Under the pieces are notes generated by a model. The model did not search any database, had not been told where the DNA came from, and saw nothing but the letters and a program-made list of their open reading frames with translations. 64,000 bases of DNA from Antedon bifida (Eukaryota; Echinodermata; Crinoidea; Comatulida; Antedonidae): positions 16,928,501 through 16,992,500 of the forward strand of contig OY727094.1 of the NCBI GenBank assembly GCA_963402885.1, read 5' to 3'. The position numbers and the translations under genes are program-made. How positions within the stretch are numbered: the first letter of the stretch is position 1; each line of letters starts with the position of its first letter. This document shows positions 46,801-57,510 of the stretch, piece by piece.

Positions 46801-47664
46801 ATAGAACCCACGGGGACATTGGGAAACTAAACAAAAACGGAAATGTCCCCTTAATTGGGGTATTCGGAAATAAAGACAAAATAACGAATACTGGATACCA
46901 TAAAGAACAATTAATTTATGGGACTCAAGAAATTGAGGATATTAATAAATGGAAATTTAACTACGGGGATTGGGCGGCACGGGGTGGTGGTGATGAAACC
47001 GCAGTAATAAAGTTGATTGTATTTATACAGTATAAGAACCACACTAAATAAATACAGTAAGATATTCGGCGATCGGCGGAAACGCTAGCTCTTATTTAGT
47101 AACAAATTAAACTGTAGTGTACCTCTTATTAAGCTAGGGATTATCATACAGTTTACTAAATATTTAGGGCTAATCATTGGTTGCGGTGTTAAAATTCATG
47201 GAAACATTTGTATGAACAAAACTAGATCGAATTGCTTGCATGAGTACTGATTTGTTGGGCCGTGATTTCAGACGCCATGTAGATATAAAGTTTGCGGTAC
47301 ACCACGTGTATTAGTTCTGAAAAGAACTGTTGAGTTTCTCGACGTTTCGATCAATATACTTTGATCGTCCTCAGGATAAGACGCCATGTACTTATCAGAT
47401 ACACTTGTCTTGTGTCGTATAACAAATAAATACTGTAATAGTTACTGAAGTTACTATTACAACCTCGTCAATATAAACACAAATATGTACTGTATATGTT
47501 TATTCACTTATTTATGAAAACGCATACTATAAAGTTTCCTTTGTCTGTAAAATGATGTAATCAAGCTGTTTACAGGAGTAATTAGAAACCAAATTGTAGT
47601 TGGAGAAAAGAAACTACGAAGCATGTTTATGTTATGTTGTGTGCCGTTATGTTTTTACCATTGA
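46801..47664. other. Non-coding stretch with a dispersed motif
   Basis: At 47331-47388 'gagtttctcgacgtttcgat' and 'ctttgatcgtcctcagga' form a known-looking dispersed invertebrate repeat word with an internal hairpin (GATCAA/TTGATC). Its reverse strand resembles a hammerhead core but lacks the outer stems (see rejected items). Confidence 0.35.
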
Positions 47665-47770
47665 CAGCCATTGGAGTGGAGCTGTATCATGGAGGTTGAT
47701 GTTTGCCTTCCAATCCCAAGGTCCGGGGTTCAATCCTGATTTAGTGCCATATATGGCAACTGCAATCCCT
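47665..47770 (+). repeat. tRNA-derived SINE
   Basis: TGGAGCTGTATCATGGAGG (A-box region), CCTTCCAATCCCAAGGTC and GGGGTTCAATCCTG (B box) have tRNA spacing, followed by 'agtgccatatatggcaact', itself a short palindrome. Related in sequence to the copies at 19.5 and 49.2 kb. Confidence 0.5.
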
Positions 47771-47918
47771 AAGCCTCAAATGAGACGTAGTTTAACTGAA
47801 TGATGCTTATTATATACTCTACGATAATCATTTGATTTCATATCTTTTTATTTGATTTTTATTTTTTTTTTATTTTATTTTTTTATTCTTGTTTACGTAA
47901 CCATGTATATATACCATA

Positions 47919-48378
47919 TATACCAATATCACCAACGACAGCAACCAATTTTATATGATTTAGCACATTGTAAGGAATACGAAATGACCTATTACACTAT
48001 CCTTGGCCCTGGCAGACCCCTCTAAAGTTTAACTAGAGACTCCCCTTACCATAAGTATACCATATGTAACCTTATATAATTGTAGATACCACCAGCAACC
48101 AACCTGTAATGAATATGAAATGGCCTATAAGACAACCACTGTCTTGGTTGCTGGTGGTATCTACAATATCTAATCTAGACCAATTGGGGGAAGGGGGTCT
48201 CCAGTCAATTAGTCTGTCGTTACAAATTTAGTATTGTATGAACACAACTTGTTCATTTGGCATTAATTTTGAGTGGTACCTCACTATTCTATGCTAACCC
48301 CATTTTAGGCCCTCCCTCGGCGGGTCTGACGGGCCTATTGCAGCAGACAAAATGTCTGTCGCTGGTGGTATTGGTATA
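47919..48378. repeat. Nested inverted-repeat (fold-back) element, 460 bp
   Basis: Outer arms of 23 bp at 47919-47941 and 48356-48378 match with two mismatches (core 'accaata(t/c)caccaacgacag'). Inner arms of 24 bp at 48079-48102 and 48144-48167 are perfectly complementary (core TAGATACCACCAGCAACC). All four arms share an ACCACCAGC-like word, so they may derive from one terminal sequence by nested insertion or inversion. Confidence 0.85.
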
Positions 48379-48563
48379 AGGATGTCAATGGGCATCCCAT
48401 GATAGTGAAATTAGGTGGTATCTCTCTCATCTAAAAAAATGTTAATTCCACAAGCACATAAACAAAATAAAAGTAATAGAAAACGTAAAAGACAGTTGAT
48501 AATGATGACACACAAATCGAAAATACGATGTGGATGTATATAAATGCTTATAAATACTATCTA

Positions 48564-48867
48564 ACGCCAATAAGGTTGATGTTTATATGCCACAACTCTA
48601 CAGATCACACATAGACCGATGTAATGCGAATAATGTATTTTAATAACAATCAATAACTCAATACAACAACAAGGAAATCAAAGCCACAAAGCACGAGCAA
48701 CTCTAGCCCCACCGCTGCCACCACGCCAATAAGGTTGATGTTTATATGCCACAACTCTACAGATCACACATAGACCGATGTAATGCGAATAATGTATTTT
48801 AATAACAATCAATAACTCAATACAACAACAAGGAAATCAAAGCCACAAAGCACGAGCAACTCTAGCC
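48564..48867. repeat. Two identical 145-bp tandem copies
   Basis: 48564-48708 and 48723-48867 read identically by eye, separated by a 14-bp linker 'caccgctgccacca'. Identity in this otherwise diverged DNA implies a very recent duplication or an assembly artefact. Confidence 0.85.
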
Positions 48868-49995
48868 CATGAGGGCGCACTGGCGTAATTCAATTTGAGC
48901 GTATTTATTTGGGCCACTTCCTTGAAAGTTGGTAAAGAGATGGCAACTTAGGAATGGCCATTTGGTGGTCCCTGGACCTTAATTGACATACTTTATTTTA
49001 ATGTACTCCCAATGCTAAACAAATTAATCTCGGTGATTGAGGGTCGAGAAACGGTAGGGATTAATACTAATTTTATTTTATATCTTCTTTTATCTCATCT
49101 TCATAACTTTCTTTCTGTTTAGGAAACTTATGCTCTACATAAACAAAGTCTTATTACAAGTCTTTGGGAGTGGAGTTGTAATTTGTCATTAGAAAAAATC
49201 CTGACATACCTGTATGACAGGACTTGAACCCAGGACCCTTGAATTGGTAGCCACAACTCCACTCCATCAATTCTATAATATATAATATTCTATAATAATT
49301 CCTGGATGTCGAAAAGTTTTTAGTTAGTCTAAAAAATACGGTAAACTATAACTGTACACACAGCATATATACAATTCAACACACATGCTTAATAAGAGAC
49401 ACCGTAGATGCATACATACAGTATAGTTCTATTTTAATATTTATTCATACAATATTCACACATGCTTAATAAGTGTCAAGCTTCCTCGTCCTGGTGGCCC
49501 CGTTATTGGAATATTAGAACTGTTCTTGTAGTTAGGCCTATGGCAACAAAATGTTAATTGTGGTACATTGTATAAGTTTAGATTTTCAATTATTTTCAAA
49601 TGTTTATAACTGACCAAGATCGGTTGGGACGGCTGTTACGACATATAATACTAAATCCCTGGTCGGTTGCTCAATACGAATGTTATAATTAGGTGCTGTC
49701 CCACCCTAAAATTATTTAATTGTTGTAAGACAACAACGTGTGCGATACCATGCAAAATAAACACAATTGTATATTTTGTTAATATTTGATTCAATGTTTC
49801 AACTTAGGGGTGATGATTGTCGTCAATTTGTTGCTACTCACGCCGAATGAACTAGAAGTGTGAATAATCTCGTTCTAAACATAGAGTAATATAATGTAGA
49901 AATAACATACCTTCTATCTGCTAACCAATTGAACATAAAATCACTATAAAGCAAAACGATTAAATCCAAATAATTGTATTTGAAAGTAGCTTGGG
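48868..49995. other. Non-coding stretch with a SINE fragment
   Basis: Apart from the SINE fragment listed separately, I see only an 'acacatgcttaataag' word repeated near 49381 and 49452. No gene. Confidence 0.4.
49168..49270 (-). repeat. tRNA-derived SINE fragment between inverted 13-mers
   Basis: The reverse strand has GGCTACCAATTCAAGGGTCC then TGGGTTCAAGTCCTGTCAT (B box), the same family as 19.5 kb. GGAGTGGAGTTGT at 49170 and its inverse at 49252-49264 flank it, so the segment can fold on itself. Confidence 0.5.
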
Positions 49996-50020
49996 TAGCG
50001 TTTGTAAACTTGAATAACAC

Positions 50021-50356
50021 TGTAAACTTACATGGAACAAAACTTGACTTGAACAATCTTGAGACAGGATAATATCCACTAATAACCTCTGACTTGGACG
50101 AGATGGTAGCAGCAACTGTAAACTTACATGGAACAAAACTTGACTTGAGCAATCTTGAGACAGGATAATATCCGCTAATAACCTCTGACTTGGACGAGAT
50201 GGTAGCAGCAACTGTAAACTTACATAGAACAACTTGACTTGAGCAATCTTGAGACAGGATAATATCCACTAATAACCTCTGACTTGGACGAGATGGTAGC
50301 AGCAACTGTAAACTTACATAGAACAAAACTTGACTTGAACAACCTTGAGACAGGAT
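50021..50356. repeat. 95-bp minisatellite, about 3.5 copies, carrying splice-like words
   Basis: Units start 'tgtaaacttaca' at 50021, 50117, 50212 and 50306. On the minus strand the unit is open in more than one frame (VAATISSKSEVISGYYPVSR in one), giving a 182-codon frame at 49838-50386 that I treat as repeat read-through. Each minus-strand unit also has GTAAGTTTACAG, a consensus donor running into an acceptor-like AG. This could be a small amplified exon, but no domain or partner exon is seen. Confidence 0.75.
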
Positions 50357-50389
50357 ACAAATGCCTATCCTGCACCAATTCAACACATT

Positions 50390-51720
50390 TAAGATGAACT
50401 TCCTTATTAGAAATAGTTCATAATTGTAAACTTAATGGTCTTGTTCAGGAAGTGAGGTTTAAAAAGGAAACATCTGAAAATATTGTACAGTAACAAATAC
50501 TAAGTATGTTAACTATATGTTTTGCCTGTTAATCTTCAAGAATTGTGAATGTATGAATTGTTTAATGAATACAAATTACAAGCTAAAATCGGCGAAAATG
50601 ATGAATTATGAAATGAATTGTATAGCATTGTCAAACCTATTAAAAAGTCAACCACGGATCTAGATGTATGAATAATAACAAGTATAGCCATCCCATTAAC
50701 AACATTTACATTCGGAATTATACTGTAAAGTAAGATGTATTATCGTTGGATAATATAAACCAAGATTATAGAATGGAGGCGTAAATATTTCCAACAATGA
50801 ACTATTGTTCTTAAAGATATTTTCGTGTAAAGTTCTTTCCTTTTGTTTTGCCTTTCCTTTCCTTCGCTCGCGTACAATCGAGGTCGTGCCCAGATTGACG
50901 TTCTCGAATACACAGTAAAAAAACTGGCGATTTCAAATGTACGTACCGCAGGACTATAATACATTGTCGTTTACAGAAACGAATAAATAGACACGATGAT
51001 TTATGCAGTCAACTAAAATTAGCACCCTGGGAATTACTTCCTAAAGAGAAATCAAATTTTTAATTTTTTGACTCATTTTAAACAAACCCAATTTGTGTTT
51101 TGTATGTAACATTATATTGAGGGAATGTACAAAGAGGAACCATTTTTAAATATATTCTTTATCCAATCAGCAACGAAATATTTTGTTCATGTTTTATAGG
51201 CCTATAATAATATACCACTAAATACAGTAAAACATCTGTGATTTAATACTTTGCTAAACTGTCACTAGTGTCATAGTCGATTGAAATAGTAAAGTAGATG
51301 TGACGATACACCACTACGACATTTATTTTTGTTGAGAAACAACTGTCAGTTATATAGTTTATTTGTATATTATGTGTTCATAATCTAACAGTAGGGCCTC
51401 CCACACTCACAGTAATACAGTTTATTTGTATATATGTTTATATTATATCTAACAGTACCAACACTCACAGTAAGAAATTTGCGTTTCAAAATGGCGTCCA
51501 AAAGTGGTTTAGGTATTTACAGTATTGTATAGCAGTATGCAATACTATATCTTAAAGCATTAAGTTTTACTCTAAGGGCCCATAAATTTACCTACTTGTG
51601 TTAAACCAATACCTCCATGTTATACCTCCATGGTTAAACCAAATAATTTGGAATGTTCCATTCATCGCAAATCAACACATTTGTATAAACGTATATTAAA
51701 TCTATCAAAATAGTATTTTT
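50390..51720. other. Non-coding stretch
   Basis: A 74-codon minus-strand frame at 50740-50964 begins in a CpG-bearing patch but has no domain. Short repeated phrases near 51358 and 51418 ('agtttatttgtatat'). Otherwise AT-rich. Confidence 0.4.
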
Positions 51721-51811
51721 AGTCGCGTGCGTGCAACGCGACTCTACAGTTCATTATGTCGGTCGGTTGGTCGGTCGGTCGGTAAACACTAACTTGTATA
51801 TGGCCTTGTCT
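51721..51811. repeat. Hairpin plus GGTC tandem repeat
   Basis: AGTCGCGT and ACGCGACT (51721-51743) form an 8-bp stem. It is followed by GGTCGGTTGGTCGGTCGGTC (51759 on) and 'ggtaaacactaacttg'. The same words, rearranged around a shorter stem, occur at 53575-53640 and 59325-59390, so this is the end of a small repeat family joined here to the dispersed repeat at 51812. Confidence 0.65.
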
Positions 51812-52214
51812 TGATATCAGTTTCATCTAGCTAAGTCAATTTTTCACAGTATATTTCTTATGGCCAAGAATCGTGGTTATGTTTTCACGGTGCACAATAA
51901 AAAATTACGCGGTCTACGCACGATTTAACGAAATCACGTTTGTAATCATATCACAAGCATGAATCACAATTAAATAAAATTTCGTACTCATAAATTCCAG
52001 GGCATAAATCATCATATGGCAATACAATTACGTGCGTAGCGCATGTAACGCATGCGTACGCGCACTTAAAAAGTTCAAAATTGTCAACATTTAGGCTATT
52101 TTCGATGAAATACGAGTACGTTTCAGGCAATTTAAAGAGTTTAAAAAATTGCCATGAGTGCGCAGATTTTTCCATGCGCACTGCGCGTTAAATGTTAATA
52201 TGCACTCTTGTTGC
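51812..52214 (-). repeat. Dispersed repeat, inverted partner of 20752-21138
   Basis: Same family as 20752-21138 in opposite orientation, 31 kb away. A 76-codon minus-strand open frame inside is not maintained in the other copy. Confidence 0.7.
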
Positions 52215-52631
52215 CCGATTTATGTTTTACAACCTTTCTTTAATAATATCATCATATTTGATTCACTTTTCAACTCGAAATTACGTTATACGAGCACGTC
52301 AAAAATGACAAAATGATGAAAATATGCTAAATTTTAAAATTAGATAGATCGTCAGAACGATCGGGAAAACCTATTTTGCATTTCATTTTCTTAAAGTGTA
52401 TCATATGTATGATTTATTATGAAATTAAGAGAACAAAAGTTGATTAAGTCATCATTAATTGCATATTAAATTTAAAAAAACAATCAAACAAATTATGACA
52501 TTTTCATAGGCCGAAATAACAAACTTAACATTAACTTTTTCCTTAATTAAAATGTTCATATATTAAATTTAATAGTATATAGTTTGACAGTGCATCATTT
52601 TTTTATATTTTTAAAGATTTCATCATAGTAA

Positions 52632-52905
52632 ACAATTTGTCAGTTCTTGCATAGGCCTATGCTATGTTTTATCCAAATTCCTTCACTTGCACTGATGAAG
52701 GGCTAGTTTTTCCCGAAAGCTCTGCTAACTTTCTGGCTTTTTACTTTAACGTTTTGATTTAGCTTTTCACTTTTTTTTGGTATCTCCATTGAGATCCAGC
52801 CACTGATACCCACAGCATTGTCATTTTTTCAGTAATTTACCTTTGGTACATGTGAAGGAATTTGGATAAAGTCATAGCATAAGAACTGGCAAGTGCTTCC
52901 TGGGT
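52632..52905. repeat. Fold-back repeat with about 45-bp arms
   Basis: 'cagttcttgcataggcctat', 'gctatg', 'tttatccaaattccttcac' (52640-52690) is answered by its inverse at 52850-52895, with one 9-bp difference. The loop holds 'actgatgaagggctag' and a polypyrimidine stretch, a word combination common in dispersed repeats. Confidence 0.7.
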
Positions 52906-53075
52906 GGAATAAAAGAAATACAACAAAAGAGACAGTATATAATATATATATTTGTGTATTTTTGTTGCAATAAATTGATTCATTTCATACCGTTACACAT
53001 TCAAACATAATAAAAGGGATACTGTATTTAGCCTCTTTGACTCCACTATGCATTGGTGACTTTCTATCTTCTTTT
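52906..53075. other. Short spacer before the segmental duplication
   Basis: AT-rich, no feature. Confidence 0.5.
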
Positions 53076-53084
53076 TGTAAAATC

Positions 53085-53263
53085 TTATAGCATAGGATCG
53101 TTGAGGGCTGGGTCATTCCGAGCCGTATCGGAATCGTCGCCGTGGTCGCTTATGCTTCGTATACCTTTCCGTTTCCATACCACCACTACTAGTAATATGA
53201 TTAGTGTCGCACATACAATCGGTAGTGGAATTTTAACTTTCAAATCATTTTGCGATTGCGATC
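53085..53263 (-). CDS. Terminal exon of a single-pass membrane protein, copy 1
   Basis: The acceptor TTTCTTTTTCAAATTAG|GATCG opens a 179-nt exon (entered after one base of a split codon) with 58 residues and a TAA at 53085-53087. The peptide begins SQSQNDLKVKIPL. A hydrophobic segment PIVCATLIILLVVVVW (residues 14-29) follows, then a basic stop-transfer WKRKGIR and a short acidic cytoplasmic tail rich in Asp/Ser, ending DPALNDPML. This is the layout of a type I membrane protein's C-terminus. Phase-1 entry just before a membrane segment is common in extracellular-module genes. The extracellular part was not found, so the family is unknown. The second copy keeps the protein with two replacements, supporting coding use. 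Confidence 0.7.
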
Positions 53264-53644
53264 CTAATTTGAAAAAGAAACTAGTTATTATTTTAATTAG
53301 ATGAGTATATTATTAGCATTTATTACAATTATAAATGCGGTTTTTCATCATCGTTATCATAATAATTATCATCATCTTTGTATTATTATCCCCCAAAAAT
53401 ATTAACAATTAAAAAAAATAAGACTTTGAATATTCCATATTTAGTCACTTCCGTAGAAAAAAAGAAAACAAATAATGCTTTAACTTATAAAAAGACACAA
53501 TAAGCAATTAATTTAACCAAAAATCCATTGTCTGACAGGCAATTTGATGTTTTGCTTTAAATTACAGGTTTTTAGTCGTGTATCAGCTCACTGTGTCAGT
53601 TGGTTGGTCGGTCGGTTGGTCGGTAAACACTAACTTGAGTACGC

Positions 53645-53935
53645 GACTGCAGCCCTTTCGTATTATTTTTAAAATAGGCCTACAGTAAATATAAATGTTA
53701 ACCATGCCTTGTTCACTGATTTCGAGCTCATGCCTCATGGCATGTAGAACAAACCGGAAAAGAAATTCGTTTTTGCCAGTGGCCATCCGACTCTTAAATT
53801 CTTGAACTTTGACTCTTGTTATATTTTACTGTGTATTGTGATATTTTGTAATTTTTGTAAGATCATTTTAATCCAGCCCTTTTTATTTGAATTGCCCCGT
53901 GTGGGATGATTAAAGAATTTTGAATTGAATTTAAA
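53645..53935 (+). mobile_element. LINE 3' end fragment (last codons and 3' tail)
   Basis: The plus strand encodes RTNRKRNSFLPVAIRLLNS and a stop, the typical last residues of CR1/RTE-group ORF2. It is followed by an untranslated tail ending 'attaaagaattttgaattgaa', a short terminal repeat. The same fragment in copy 2 lies at 60482-60790, where the Arg codon in that peptide is a TGA and the tail has one more TTTGAATTGAA unit. Confidence 0.7.
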
Positions 53936-54399
53936 TGTTATTATCTCCTATTATGGCTACTTTTTGTTTTCATTAGATTTTACCGGTTTCAATGATTGTA
54001 ATGTGTGCTTTTTGAAAATGTTTCGTTACTTGTTTTATTGTATAATTTAAAAGTTAACGCGTGATACACCTAATAATATCCTACAAAACAATTTAATTAT
54101 TGATAATAAATATTCATTAACCAATTAACCAAATAAAACATTTCCACACGTGTTCTTAAATTACTTAAATCTAGCTCCTAAAAAATATCACTTAAATCTA
54201 TATAAACGACGAAAATGTATATCTCACCCCATACAATATAGCGCGACCGATTCCAGGCCCTATGCCCATTCGATTAATGAATATTTATTATTTTATTTAT
54301 CTCTAACACTTTAATCATGTCAATTCATAGAATTATTTTCAGCCGTTGATTTTCTTCCATTTGTCCTCATGTCAAAGGTTAGAATTGAATTGCGCCTTA

Positions 54400-54665
54400 T
54401 AAAAAAGGGCCGAATCAAAAAGAGCCGAACGTAATTGAGAAAGGGCCGAATAAATAAGCGCCGAATGCTGAAAGAACCGAACGTAATGATAAATGGGCTG
54501 AATAGATATGTGCCGAATGCTCAAAGAGCCGAACGTAATGATAAATGGGCTGAATAGATATGTGCCGAATGCTCAAAGAGCCGAACGTAATGATAAATAG
54601 GCCGAATAGAAATGGACCGAATGCTGAAAGAGTCGAACGTAATGGTAAATGGGCCGAATACTAAT
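54400..54665. repeat. GCCGAA minisatellite, copy 1
   Basis: Made of three alternating words: GGGCCGAATA+AT-rich, GTGCCGAATGCT+AAA, and GAGCCGAACGTAATG+AT-rich, in a period of about 52 bp. Every word carries GCCGAA (or GCTGAA). Confidence 0.85.
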
Positions 54666-54689
54666 ACAATAGAAATGTGTTGGGTTGCT

Positions 54690-55340
54690 GTCAGAGGCAG
54701 CGATGGCGTTCCATAGTTATCAACTCTAATTTGCTTGAGGTTTCTGAGAAAGTAGAGTGTTTGAGATGCTTCTTGGAAGTCATAAGAGAGTTAGATTCCT
54801 ATTGTAATGTGTTATCTGTTATAGCACCCAAATATTTATATTGGATGATTCTTTCAACTAATGCATTATGCAGGTATAAGTCTATTATCAAATTTACAAA
54901 TATTTCAACTTCATTAAGATACTCATTTATATCTTGATTCCGTCACAAATAAAACCACTAATAACAGTATCGTCGGCATATTTAACAATATTGCAATGTT
55001 TACTTAAAATATTAAAACTACTAGTATAAAATTAAAATTAAATTGGAGAAATAAAACAACCTTTTTATTCGATAGGATACCACACTCAACCATCTGCTGT
55101 CTATCAATCAAGAAACTAAGTATAAATTTGACAAGATTAGATGAAACATTAAAACGTAACAGCCTATCAATTAAAACATGAGGTAAATAGTGTTAAATGC
55201 ACTGGGGAAATCGATAAAAATAGACATTTACATAACTTTGTTTGACTTTGTCAAGGCGTTGGTAAATATCATTACAAATGTTTCTTTGAGTCTTTATACA
55301 TTCAATCTTTCAAAACATTAAATTAGTAAAGTACTTGTAA
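54690..55340 (-). pseudogene. Decayed LINE reverse transcriptase fragment, copy 1
   Basis: On the minus strand FIDFPSAFNT, FLIDRQQMVEC, KHCNIVKYADDTVISGFIC (catalytic YADD near 54980) and YKYLGAITDNTLQ are readable RT blocks in order, but stops and shifts interrupt them. Rex/CR1-group by motif. The 86-codon plus-strand frame at 54677-54937 is its shadow. Confidence 0.7.
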
Positions 55341-55864
55341 CTGGCCTAAAATCTGTTGGTACACTGGGTCTATTTGCTTTTGGCAATGGGTTGATAATAT
55401 AAATTATACGCGTGGAACATTAGGCCTACCACTAATAAAAAATAATATTAAAAATATAAGTGAAAATCAAAATTCTAATTCCTTTTTGTTTTCGATTGAA
55501 TAAAAAAAATGAACGGACATAATATAACATTGTCAGGCACTGTAAAAAAATCTGCATGAATAAAAAACCCTAAATATTGTACATAATATAAAATATTCCA
55601 ACCAGGGCCAAATCGATGTGATACTGTAATGTACAACTGTACAAGGTAATTAATTTTATGTTTTCTTAGTACTATTATTATTGTAGGCATACTTTACTTC
55701 CTTATAGGCATAACAATACACTCATCAGAGCTTGTTTCATTTTTCTTTTAAGCTGCGCATGTTTTTTTTTCTGCGAATTACTAGTATTTATAAAAAAAAT
55801 AATCAGTATTAATATTGTTGAACTTTTAAAGCTGCCTTATATAAAGCTGTAAAACAAATAATAT

Positions 55865-56345
55865 TTGGAGCATACATGTGTTTCATTTTTTCTTTTACAA
55901 TTACCACACTTCCGATTTACCGGTACTAGAAAGATTTGTTTATTGGATAAAAAGATCGGTAACAATGAGAGGCCTGTTATTGTACTTTGTATAACTTCCT
56001 TATATTATTCATATTGGAGCAATAATACACTGTGCTATTTAAAACTTAAAGATAGAAAACAAGCACCACCAGTTTCTGTATCACTGTTTGTTATTCACGA
56101 TTTCATTATTTTTCTCAAGGTGTGTAGGCCTAAAGCAGAACAATGAATGCTTGCTTTATCAAATTTCAGTTTGCTTGTAAGCCTTACCAGATCGATTTAT
56201 TTGTTACGAAAAAATATCGATAATAATGTTCTTGTACTTTTTATAACTTTATGTTTATGAATAATTGTTATTAGCAAGAATACATTGTGGTTTATATAAG
56301 TTTAAGATAGAAAAACCAGCACTACAAGTTGTTGTATAATTTGCA
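55865..56345. repeat. Old internal tandem duplication, copy 1
   Basis: About 55905-56080 and 56175-56345 share 'agatcg', 'ttcttgtact' or 'attgtacttt', 'tataactt', 'aatacattgtg', 'aagatagaaaa' and 'agca(c/t)ca' in order. The 93-codon plus-strand open frame at 55865-56146 is kept in both segmental copies, but they are too alike for that to prove coding; no domain is seen. Confidence 0.55.
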
Positions 56346-57060
56346 GCTGTATAGCAAGAATCAATCATAACTGGATACTAGTTTTAATGTACAAAAGATT
56401 AACTTATTTAAAACAAACTGTCGCGACACAACGACATTTCTTGATTTTAAGCTAAATAGACAGGCATCATTAATTCTTCCCAACGTTTTAAAGTAGCACT
56501 AAAGAGCAGAATTATTTTTATTTATTAATTACAACATAACGTACTCCTAGGTAACTAAAATATAACGAATGTCAATTCCAGGAAGGGATCTGACCCTTCT
56601 GCTAATAACAAGCACAGTCTGTAATCGTATGCGTAGAATGTCGAGTGCTCGGTGGCAGCACATGGTCACGGTAAAACTGGGCATTTTGTTGATATCTTAC
56701 ACTGATGTAAGTACTAGGCCTACATTTAATGAATCACAATTAAGGTGATTAACCCTTTATTTCTCTTGCTAGTTAACTTGGAACACCATATTTCACACAA
56801 AGTGTGTCTGTATTTACCTTAGCGGTGGTGTAAATTGCTAATTCGTATTTCCTATTTATTTAGCAAAAGCATTATCTTAAACGACGTTTTCTGTAGGTAT
56901 AGTTAATAAAAAGAATAAGTGCTGATACTGCTAATATTTATTGTCCATATGAAAAACCTTAAAACATAAGCAAAAATACATTATGAAACTGGCGAATAAT
57001 AACAATAATACAAGATACAATTTAAAACATGTACAAAATGAAATCACTCTAAAATAAATT

Positions 57061-57510
57061 GCATTGCCTGCCTTGTACATCCTACATAAACAAATATGCA
57101 ATTTAGAGTAGTAGAACTTGATTAGTTCTTAAAAAGCTTACGAATAGCCTACCCTACACTATATTCGAAATAGACTCAATTCAAGACTCAAGGGGCGTTT
57201 ATTCCAAGGGATGTTTTATGGGAAGAGGGGGTGGGGGCGGTTGCGTTTATTTAAATAACCGTAATTGGTTCTCTAGGCCTGGTGTATATATCTTCACAGA
57301 TATGGATGGATTAACAATTGTAAACGCACCAGCTGACCTATAAATAAATAATAATATACATTTATAATACCTTATTATTTATTTCAAATACAGCACTGCC
57401 AAATTTATATTGACATCCGAGTTAGTGGTGCAACCAAAATAAAACAATTGAGCAAAATAATGAAAGGAAACAAAAAAACGCAAAATAAAAATATATACAA
57501 TATATTATTT
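57061..57510. other. Spacer with a small hairpin-element fragment
   Basis: 'ggggcgtttattccaaggga' (57193) and 'gcgtttatttaaataaccgt' (57244) are related to the hairpin element at 42953. No gene. Confidence 0.4.

Larger units (their letters stand above)
53076..57060. repeat. Segmental duplication, copy 1
   Basis: Nearly identical in blocks to 58832-64000: 53083-53640 matches 58833-59393, 53645-54660 matches 60482-61480, and 54680-57060 matches 61600-64000. The left edge falls at the stop codon of the membrane-protein exon. It holds, in order, that exon, an eroded TTAA MITE, a GGTCGG repeat, a LINE 3' end, a GCCGAA minisatellite, a decayed LINE RT on the minus strand and an old internal tandem duplication (about 55905-56080 against 56175-56345). 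Confidence 0.92.

Noticed and set aside
47345-47385. Hammerhead-like core on the reverse strand (CTGAGGA ... GAAAC)
   Set aside because: The central stem pairs, but outer stems and a cleavage-site context were not found.
49838-50386. 182-codon repetitive protein on the minus strand
   Set aside because: Read-through of the 95-bp minisatellite; the unit is open in more than one frame and 95 is not a multiple of three.
52695-52725. Hammerhead-ribozyme-like core (CTGATGA ... GAAA)
   Set aside because: Stem II has a mismatch next to the core and no complementary strands for stems I and III are present.
55865-56146. 93-codon plus-strand gene conserved in both segmental copies (also 62805-63086)
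   Set aside because: The copies are nearly identical as DNA throughout, so shared openness is not evidence of selection, and no domain is visible.
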